Below, in pieces: positions 58,329-64,000 of a stretch of DNA of 64,000 nt. The notes beneath the pieces are model-generated. The model had not been told where the DNA came from, made no database searches, and saw only the letters and a program-made list of their open reading frames with translations. A program made the translations under genes and the position numbers. Position 1 is the first letter of the stretch. Each line of letters begins with the position of its first letter. Source of the stretch: Neoroseomonas alkaliterrae (GTDB taxonomy: Bacteria > Pseudomonadota > Alphaproteobacteria > Acetobacterales > Acetobacteraceae); NCBI RefSeq assembly GCF_014199195.1, contig NZ_JACIJE010000010.1, positions 1 to 64,000 of the forward strand, written 5' to 3'.

Positions 58329-59381
58329 ATGACCGCGACGATTCCGCCCGCCTCGCGCCGGACGCTGCTGCTCGGCGCCGCCGGCGCCGGCCTCGCGATC
58401 CCGCTGCGCGTGCGCGCGCAGCAGCAGTACCGGCCCGAATACAAGGTCTCGGTGGTCGGCAACCGGCCGATCCCGCTCTCGGACGGCGCCTTCGTCTGGG
58501 CCGACCTGGTGCGCGAGCGCTCGGGCGGGCGGATCAACATGAAGGTCTATCCCGGCAGCCAGCTCGTGGGCGGCGACCAGACGCGCGAACTGGTGGCGAT
58601 GCGCCAGGGCGTGATCGACATGGCCGTGTTCAGCACCATCAACATCTCGCCCCAGATCCGCGAGATGAACCTCTTCTCCCTGCCCTTCCTGCTGCGCGAC
58701 CACCGCGGCTTCGACGCGGTGATCAACGGCGAGGTCGGGCAGGACCTGTTCCGCGTGCTCGCCACGCGCGAGGTGGTGCCCGTGGCCTGGGGCGAGAACG
58801 GCTTCCGCGAACTGTCCAACTCGCGGCGCGAGGTGCGGCGGCCGGAGGATCTGCGCGGCATGAAGATCCGCTTCGCCGCGGGCGTCATCTTCAGCGAGAT
58901 CTTCACCGCCCTCGGCGCCAACCCGCTGCAGATGTCCTTCGCCGACCTCCAGCCGGCCCTCTCGACCGGCGCGGTGGACGGGCAGGAGAACCCGGTCAAC
59001 CTCTTCCTCGCCTTCCGCATGGACACGCTGGCGCAGCGGCACCTGACCATCTGGAACTACGTGGCGGATGCCGGGATCTTCGTGGTCGCGAAATCCATCA
59101 TGGACGGCTTCAACGCCGCCGACCGCGCGCTCATCACCGATGCCGCTAAGGACGCGGCGCGGCAGCAGATCGCGAACTCCCGCCGCGGCATCGGCATCGG
59201 CGGGGACCGCTCCGCGATCGAGGAATGCATCCGCCGCGGCGTCGCGGTGGCCGAGCTCACGCCGGAGGAGAAGACCGCCTTCGCCAACGCCACGCGGCCG
59301 GTCTTCGACAAATGGGCGCAGACCGTGGGCCAGACGCTGGTGCAGAAGGCGCAGGCGGCGATCAGCCGCGCCACCTCCTGA
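58329..59381 (+). CDS. TRAP transporter solute-binding protein (DctP-like), system 2
   Basis: The product is 350 residues. The signal segment ASRRTLLLGAAGAGLAIPLRVRAQ (8-31, in pieces) is twin-arginine-like. DctP features are VYPGSQLVGGDQTRELVAMRQGVIDMAV, LRGMKIRFAAGVIFSEIFTALGANPLQMSFADLQPALSTGAVDGQENP (in pieces, with the ligand Arg in MKIRF) and NVADAGIFV-like NYVADAGIFVVAKS. GGGAG lies ~8 bases before the ATG. It is followed 7 bases later by dctQ. Confidence 0.93.
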   Translation: MTATIPPASRRTLLLGAAGAGLAIPLRVRAQQQYRPEYKVSVVGNRPIPLSDGAFVWADLVRERSGGRINMKVYPGSQLVGGDQTRELVAMRQGVIDMAVFSTINISPQIREMNLFSLPFLLRDHRGFDAVINGEVGQDLFRVLATREVVPVAWGENGFRELSNSRREVRRPEDLRGMKIRFAAGVIFSEIFTALGANPLQMSFADLQPALSTGAVDGQENPVNLFLAFRMDTLAQRHLTIWNYVADAGIFVVAKSIMDGFNAADRALITDAAKDAARQQIANSRRGIGIGGDRSAIEECIRRGVAVAELTPEEKTAFANATRPVFDKWAQTVGQTLVQKAQAAISRATS

Positions 59382-59388
59382 CGCGACG

Positions 59389-59898
59389 GTGAGCGCAGAC
59401 CTGGACCCGGGCGCGCGCGCGCCGGACCCGCCGGTGCGCGTCCCGCTCGCCTTCGAGCGCGTGCTGCTCGCCGCCGCGATGGGCGCGATGGCGCTCATCA
59501 CCGCCGCCAATGTCGTGGTGCGCTATCTGACCGACGCCTCGCTGGCCGTCACCGAGGAGTACTCCGTCGTGCTGATGGTGATCGTGACCATGGTCGGCAC
59601 CGCGCTCGCGGCCGCCGGCGGGCGGCACATCCGGGTCGAGTATTTCGCCGCCCTGCTGCCGGCGGGCTGGCAGCGCGGGCTCGAGGTCGTGGCGCTGCTG
59701 CTCGCCATCCTCTGCTTCGGGCTGCTGGCCTGGTACGGGGCGTGGCTTGCCTACGACGAGTATCGCTTCGAGGTGCTCTCGAACGGGCTCGGCAATCCGA
59801 ACTGGTGGTACACGGGCTGGCTGCCGCTGCTCTCGCTGCTCGTGATCGCGCGCGCGGCCGGGCGGCTGGTGCGTCTGCTCCGCGGCGGGGCGGCATGA
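59389..59898 (+). CDS. TRAP transporter small permease (DctQ-like), system 2
   Basis: The product is 169 residues with four helices (~25-45, 55-78, 96-118, 138-158) and VTEEYSVVLMVIVTMVGTALAAAGGRHIRVEYF, the TRAP-Q signature, in the middle. It starts at a GTG (59389), 7 bases after dctP, and its stop overlaps dctM by 4 bases. Confidence 0.9.
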   Translation: MSADLDPGARAPDPPVRVPLAFERVLLAAAMGAMALITAANVVVRYLTDASLAVTEEYSVVLMVIVTMVGTALAAAGGRHIRVEYFAALLPAGWQRGLEVVALLLAILCFGLLAWYGAWLAYDEYRFEVLSNGLGNPNWWYTGWLPLLSLLVIARAAGRLVRLLRGGAA

Positions 59899-61178
59899 TC
59901 GCGGCGAGCCTCTTCATCGTCTTCGGCGTGATGCTTGCCGCGGGCGTGCCGGTGGGCGTCGGCCTCGGTCTCGCCGGGGCCTTCTCCATCTGGCTCGCCA
60001 GCCAGTCCATCATGGCGATGCCGACCAACGTCTATGCCGGCATCGCCAAGTATCCGCTGATCGCCATTCCGATGTTCGTGCTCGTCGGCTGCGTCTTCGA
60101 ACGGACGGGCGTGGCGCTGCGCCTCGTGCGCTTCGCCTCGGCGCTCGTCGGCGCGGGGCGCGGGGCGCTCGCCTCGGTCTCGGTGATGGTGGCGATGGTC
60201 CTCGGCGGCATCACCGGGTCGGGCCCGGCCTGCGCCGCGGCGGTCGGCCAGGTGATGACGAAGAGCATGGCGGAAGACGGCTACCCCCGCCCCTTCATCG
60301 CGAGCACGGTCGGGGCGGCGGCGGCGATCGACATCCTCATTCCGCCCTCGATCGCCTTCATCGTCTACGCGGTCCTGGTGCCAGGCGTCTCGGTGCCCGC
60401 GATCTTCGCCGCCGGGCTGATCCCGGGGCTGCTCGCCGGCCTCTGCATCATCGCTGCGGTGGTGATGATCTCCATCGTGAAGGATTTCGGCGGCAAGGCC
60501 CGCCGGCAGGAGGCGCTGGCCGTCTGGCAGACCTTCCGCGAGGCGATCTGGGGCCTGCTCGCCCCCGTCCTCATCCTCGGCGGCATGCGGGTCGGGCTGT
60601 TCACGCCGACCGAAGCCGCGGTCGTGGCGGTGTTCTTCGGCCTGTTCGTCGGCTTCTTCGTCTATCGCACGCTGAGCCTGCGCGATGTCTACGAGATGCT
60701 GGTCGAGGCCGGCGAGATCTCCGCCGTCATCCTGATCGTGGTCGCGCTGGCCACCGTCTTCGCCTGGTCCACCAGCACGCTCGGCATCGTGCGCCCGATC
60801 GCGGACTGGGTGGTGGGCCTCGGCTTCGGCTCGGCCGGGACGCTCGTGCTGCTGACGCTGTTCCTCGTGGTGGTCGGGATGTTCCTCGACGGCATCTCGA
60901 TCTTCCTGATCATGCTGCCGGTGCTGCTGCCGATCGCCGCCGCCTTCCAGTGGGATCTCACCTGGTTCGGCGTGGTGCTGACGATGATGATCGCGATCGG
61001 GCAGTTCACCCCGCCGATGGCGGTGAACCTGATGGTCTCCTGCCGCATCGCCGGGGTGCCGATCGAGAGCACGATCCCCTGGGTGGCATGGCTCGTCCTC
61101 GCCATGGGCGCAGCCGCGGCCGCCGTCATGGCCGTGCCCGACCTCGCCCTGTGGCTGCCGCGCTCGATGGGCCTTTAG
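59895..61178 (+). CDS. TRAP transporter large permease (DctM-like), system 2
   Basis: The product is 427 residues with about twelve helices. Landmarks are YPLIAIPMFVLVGCVFERTG, MVLGGITGSGPACAAAVGQVMTKSM, DILIPPSIAFIVYAVLVPGVSVPAIFAAGLIPG (in pieces) and QFTPPMAVNLMVSCRIAGV. The GSGPACAAA motif replaces the more usual GSSVADAAA of system 1, so the two permeases belong to different branches. Last gene of the P-Q-M operon. Confidence 0.93.
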   Translation: MIAASLFIVFGVMLAAGVPVGVGLGLAGAFSIWLASQSIMAMPTNVYAGIAKYPLIAIPMFVLVGCVFERTGVALRLVRFASALVGAGRGALASVSVMVAMVLGGITGSGPACAAAVGQVMTKSMAEDGYPRPFIASTVGAAAAIDILIPPSIAFIVYAVLVPGVSVPAIFAAGLIPGLLAGLCIIAAVVMISIVKDFGGKARRQEALAVWQTFREAIWGLLAPVLILGGMRVGLFTPTEAAVVAVFFGLFVGFFVYRTLSLRDVYEMLVEAGEISAVILIVVALATVFAWSTSTLGIVRPIADWVVGLGFGSAGTLVLLTLFLVVVGMFLDGISIFLIMLPVLLPIAAAFQWDLTWFGVVLTMMIAIGQFTPPMAVNLMVSCRIAGVPIESTIPWVAWLVLAMGAAAAAVMAVPDLALWLPRSMGL

Positions 61179-61220
61179 GACAGCCCGCAGCAGCCGCGCC
61201 CGGAGAGCGCGCGCCTGCCC

Positions 61221-62186
61221 TCAGGTCGCGGCGATGCGCCGGATCGCCTCGGCCACGCGCGCGGGCGTGATGCGGATCGCCTCCTCGAGCGGCGGGCTGA
61301 ACGGCACCGGCGCGCGCGGTGCGCCGAGGCGCTCGGCCGCGCGCAGGCCCGAAGGCCCGACCGCCTCCAGCACGCGCGCCACGACCTCCGCGCCGAAGCC
61401 CGAGACCGTCACCGCCTCATGCACCACCAGCAGCCTCCCGGTGCGCCGCACCGAGGCCAGCACAGCCGCCTCGTCCCAGGGCCAGAGGCTGCGCAGGTCG
61501 AACACGTCGCAGCCTATCCCGCTCTCGCGCGCGCCCTGCTCGACCACCGGCACCATCGCCGACCAGGTCACGACCGTCACCGCATCGCCCTCCGCCGCCC
61601 GGCGCGCCACGCCGAAGGGGATCGGCGCGACCTCCTCCGGCACCTCGCCTTCCGCGGTCCAGAGGTTCTTTGGCTCCATCAGCACCACGGGGTCGTCCGA
61701 CCGGATCGCCGCCTTGAGCAGCCCCGCCGCATCGGCCGGCGTGCCGGGCGCGGCGACGACGAGGCCCGGGATGTGCGTCAGCCACGCCTCCAGGCACTGG
61801 CTGTGCTGGGCGGCCGAGTTGCGCCACATCCCCTGCGGCATCCGCACCACCAGCGCCGCGCGCCCCTGCCCGCCGAACATGTAGCGCACCTTCGCGATCT
61901 GGCTGACCAGCTCGTCCATGGCACAGAGGGTGAAGTCGGCGATGCGCATCTCGATCACGGGCCGCGTGCCGCAGAGCGCGGCGCCGAGCCCCGCGCCCAT
62001 GATCGTGCTCTCGCTGATCGGGGTGGAGACGATGCGCTCCGGGCCGAACTCCTCGGCCAGGCCCTTGTACTGGCCGAAGATGCCGCCCTGCACGAGGTCC
62101 TCGCCCAGCGCCCAGACCAGCGGGTCGCGGCGCATCTCCTCGGCCAGCGCGCGCCGCGTCGCCTCGGCGAAGGTCATGCGCGTCAT
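61221..62186 (-). CDS. Alpha-keto acid/acetoin dehydrogenase E1 component, beta subunit
   Basis: The product is 321 residues. The pyrimidine-binding and transketolase C domains read TFAEATRRALAEEMRRDPLVWALGEDL, ISESTIMGAGLGAALCGTRPVIEM and QHSQCLEAWLTHIPGLVV, with LRSLWPWDEAAVLASVRRTGRLLVVHEA. It forms the alpha2beta2 E1 with the product of the upstream gene; its ATG overlaps that stop (ATGA). No E2 lipoyl acyltransferase or E3 gene follows: the next gene is the convergent TRAP operon. Confidence 0.92.
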   Translation of the reverse strand: MTRMTFAEATRRALAEEMRRDPLVWALGEDLVQGGIFGQYKGLAEEFGPERIVSTPISESTIMGAGLGAALCGTRPVIEMRIADFTLCAMDELVSQIAKVRYMFGGQGRAALVVRMPQGMWRNSAAQHSQCLEAWLTHIPGLVVAAPGTPADAAGLLKAAIRSDDPVVLMEPKNLWTAEGEVPEEVAPIPFGVARRAAEGDAVTVVTWSAMVPVVEQGARESGIGCDVFDLRSLWPWDEAAVLASVRRTGRLLVVHEAVTVSGFGAEVVARVLEAVGPSGLRAAERLGAPRAPVPFSPPLEEAIRITPARVAEAIRRIAAT

Positions 62187-63154
62187 GCCGGCGCCCCCGT
62201 ATCCTGGACATCGCTGAAGGCGGCCTCGGGTGGCGGCCAGGGCGCGGCAAGCGCGGCGGCGCGATGGGCCGCCATCTCCGCCGCGGCCTCGGCCTCCACC
62301 ACCGCGATCTCGCCCGGCGCGACGCCCGCCTGCTCCAGCAGCGCGGCCAGGCGCCGGATGCAGTCGCGCCCGCGCGCGGCGGCGGCCTCCTCCGCCGGGC
62401 GGTAGGCCGCGGCATCGGTGCCGGTGTGCCCCTCCCAGCGATAGCACCGCGCGTGCAGGAACTGCGGCCCCTGACCGGCGCGGATCCGCGCCACGAGCTC
62501 GGCCGCCACCGCGTCCACCGCCAGCACGTCCTCGCCGTCCACCGCGCTCGCGGGCACCCCGCAGGCCTCGGCGCGCGCGGCCGGGCCGGCGCCCGCCGTC
62601 ACCGCGCTGTTGCGGGTGAAGGCGGCGAAGCCGTTGTCCTCGCAGACGAAGAGCACCGGCAGGCGGTACAGCGCCGCCCAGTTCATGCCTTCGAGGAACG
62701 GGCCGCGGTTCACCGCGCCGTCGCCGAAGAAGCAGGCGACGATCGCCTCCTCCTTCCTCAGCCTGATGGCCTGGGCGGCGCCGCAGGCGATCGGGATGCC
62801 CGCGCCCACCACGCCATTGGCGCCCAGCATGCCCACCGCGAAATCGGCGATGTGCATCGAGCCCCCCTTGCCGCCGCAGGAGCCGCCCGCGCGGCCGTGC
62901 AGTTCGAGCATCATCGCCCGCGCATCGGCGCCCTTGGCGATGGCGTGCCCGTGGCCGCGATGGGTGCTGGTGATGCGGTCCGCGCGGCGGAGATTGCCGC
63001 AGACGCCCACCGCCACCGCCTCCTGCCCGATGGAGGGGTGCACCACACCCGGCGCCTCGCCGGATCGCATGGCGGCCACCGCCTCGCGCTCGAAGGCGCG
63101 GATGCGCGCCATGTCGCGCAGCATCGCCATCCGCCGCGCCGTCTCGTTCGACAT
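62183..63154 (-). CDS. Alpha-keto acid/acetoin dehydrogenase E1 component, alpha subunit
   Basis: The product is 323 residues. The ThDP-binding motif GDGAVN (144-149) continues to EGMNWAALYRLPVLFVCEDN. Also present are STHRGHGHAIAKGAD and GKGGSMHIADFAVGMLGANGVVGAGIPIA. GKGGSMH and the lack of a phosphorylation-loop serine pattern are typical of acetoin/TPP-type or branched-chain E1 alpha. First gene of the pair; divergent from the duplicated-domain protein across 69 bases. Confidence 0.92.
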   Translation of the reverse strand: MSNETARRMAMLRDMARIRAFEREAVAAMRSGEAPGVVHPSIGQEAVAVGVCGNLRRADRITSTHRGHGHAIAKGADARAMMLELHGRAGGSCGGKGGSMHIADFAVGMLGANGVVGAGIPIACGAAQAIRLRKEEAIVACFFGDGAVNRGPFLEGMNWAALYRLPVLFVCEDNGFAAFTRNSAVTAGAGPAARAEACGVPASAVDGEDVLAVDAVAAELVARIRAGQGPQFLHARCYRWEGHTGTDAAAYRPAEEAAAARGRDCIRRLAALLEQAGVAPGEIAVVEAEAAAEMAAHRAAALAAPWPPPEAAFSDVQDTGAPA

Positions 63155-63195
63155 GCCGTTCCTTCCCCTGTTGCCAGCCCCGCAGGCGCGCTCTA

Positions 63196-63210
63196 CTCCC
63201 GCCACGGGAG
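63196..63210 (+). promoter_or_regulatory. Small hairpin overlapping the leader of the right-edge gene
   Basis: CTCCCG (63196-63201) and CGGGAG (63205-63210) form a perfect 6-bp stem with a 3-base loop. The right arm runs into the purine-rich ribosome-binding region (GGGAGAGGGA) of the following gene, so it could dampen initiation or be a divergent operator. Confidence 0.3.
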
Positions 63211-63223
63211 AGGGAACGCGGCC

Positions 63224-64000
63224 ATGCTGGACCGGCTCATCGTGGTGGACAGCGTCACCCGGCTGGGGCCGGAGGCGCAAGGGCGCGTCATCGTCGGCGG
63301 CTCCCATGGCGGCATCTACGCCGCCTATCTCGCGGCCAAGGCGCGCGTGGCGGGCGTGCTGCTGAACGATGCGGGAATCGGACTCGAAGGCGCGGGCATC
63401 GCGGGGCTCGGCTACCTCCAGCCGCTCGGCATCCCGGCCGCCTGCTGCTCCCATCGCAGCGCGCGGATCGGGGATGGTTTCGACATGCTCGGGCGCGGCA
63501 TCGTCAGCCACGCGAACGCCGCCGCCGCCGCCCTCGGCATCGAGCCCGGCATGTGGTGCCGGGAGGCCGCGCGACGCCTCGCCGCTTCCGCCGTTCCCGC
63601 CGCCGAGGCGCCGGACAGCGTGGAATCGCGCTTTCCGCTGGAAGTCCCGGGACGCGCCCGCGCCTCGGCCATGGATTCCAACTCGCTGATGACGCCCGAC
63701 GACGACGGGACCATCGTCGTCACCGGCAGCCATGGCGCGCTGCTCGGCGGCCGGCCCGAGAGCGCGGCGCGCGCCGCGGTGTTCGCGGCACTCTACAACG
63801 ATGCCGATGGCGGCGTGGACGGCGCGGGCTACACGCGCCTTCCCGCGCTCGATGCCCGCGGCATCGCGGCGGCCACATATTCCGCCTGGACGGCGCGGAT
63901 CGGGGACGGCCGCTCCGCGGTCGCCACCGGCATCGTCTCCGCCGTCAATGCGCGCGCCGCCGCGCTCGGCCTCAGGCCCGGCGGGACGGTGCGCGAGGCG
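63224..64000 (+). CDS. Protein of unknown function made of two copies of one domain, 3' end outside the window
   Basis: The frame is open from the ATG at 63224 to the window end (259 codons). GAGAGGGA precedes the start. Residues ~22-116 and ~162-259 align as a repeat. Both have V-x-GSHG (26-30; 167-171), an N-D-A in VLLNDAG / LYNDADG, a G-AG, then GIPAACCS / GIAAATYS, SARIGDG / TARIGDG, GIVSHANAAAAALG / GIVSAVNARAAALG, and G-x-REA at the end. There is no signal peptide; the repeat looks alpha/beta with conserved Ser, His, Asp and Asn. I do not recognise the family. It faces the E1 alpha/beta operon and may belong to the same pathway. Confidence 0.8.
   Translation, partial: MLDRLIVVDSVTRLGPEAQGRVIVGGSHGGIYAAYLAAKARVAGVLLNDAGIGLEGAGIAGLGYLQPLGIPAACCSHRSARIGDGFDMLGRGIVSHANAAAAALGIEPGMWCREAARRLAASAVPAAEAPDSVESRFPLEVPGRARASAMDSNSLMTPDDDGTIVVTGSHGALLGGRPESAARAAVFAALYNDADGGVDGAGYTRLPALDARGIAAATYSAWTARIGDGRSAVATGIVSAVNARAAALGLRPGGTVREA

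Overview
This is a very GC-rich chromosomal window that reads like a free-living heterotrophic alphaproteobacterium, most likely of the Acetobacteraceae (Roseomonas-like). That placement is inferred from gene content: a Bug-type (TctC) binding protein, two TRAP systems, an expanded branched-chain amino acid ABC system, SorAB sulfite dehydrogenase, malonyl-CoA decarboxylase, many oxidoreductases, and G/C at almost every third codon position. I see no phage, transposon, CRISPR array, rRNA or plasmid functions. Gene density is high and many operon genes overlap by 4 bases (ATGA or GTGA).

Layout. 1-5 kb: a cut-off secreted protein, an alpha/beta hydrolase, two lipoproteins, a Bug receptor, and an XpaC-like membrane protein coupled to a 50-residue membrane protein. 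5-7.6 kb: a CRYL1-like dehydrogenase, a DUF3592-like protein and a PPP phosphatase. 7.6-15 kb (minus): a complete dipeptide/oligopeptide ABC operon (D-F-A-B-C, then the phosphatase) with a chemoreceptor upstream. 15-17 kb: hpd (4-hydroxyphenylpyruvate dioxygenase) divergent from an Lrp-type regulator. 17-24.3 kb (minus): a Liv-type ABC operon in the order G, F, three tandem paralogous binding proteins, H, M. 24.5-29 kb (minus): tRNA-Leu(UAG), trigger factor and an AceE-like thiamine diphosphate (ThDP) enzyme. 29-33 kb: malonyl-CoA decarboxylase, a small gene with its own promoter and terminator, and nnr. 33-36.6 kb (plus): sorAB, an orphan ParA, a CopD-like membrane protein and a GNAT acetyltransferase. 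36.6-42.2 kb (minus): a Pot-type ABC operon carrying a hydroxyacid dehydrogenase and a class II aldolase. 42.3-45.8 kb (plus): an FAD amine oxidase, an amidohydrolase and a HbpS/GlcG-type protein. 45.8-50.6 kb (minus): thioesterase, RraA-like lyase and two glycosyltransferases. 50.7-61.2 kb: two TRAP operons around two SDRs, an alpha/beta hydrolase and an acyl-CoA synthetase. 61.2-64 kb: a two-gene E1 alpha/beta decarboxylase divergent from an unrecognised protein made of two copies of one domain.

How the genes work together. Most loci pair high-affinity uptake with a first catabolic step. The Pot operon couples uptake to a 2-hydroxyacid dehydrogenase and an aldolase, with an amine oxidase and an amidohydrolase on the opposite strand. 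The TRAP operons sit next to dehydrogenases, a CoA ligase and a ThDP decarboxylase. The housekeeping genes are tRNA-Leu, trigger factor and nnr.

The most unusual feature is the trigger factor. It is about 150 residues longer than the family norm because a beta-rich domain, which to me resembles accessory domains of phage tail and structural proteins, is inserted cleanly inside its FKBP-type domain. Next in interest are the triplicated binding proteins, which share a DNA block identical at synonymous sites, and the duplicated-domain protein at the right edge.
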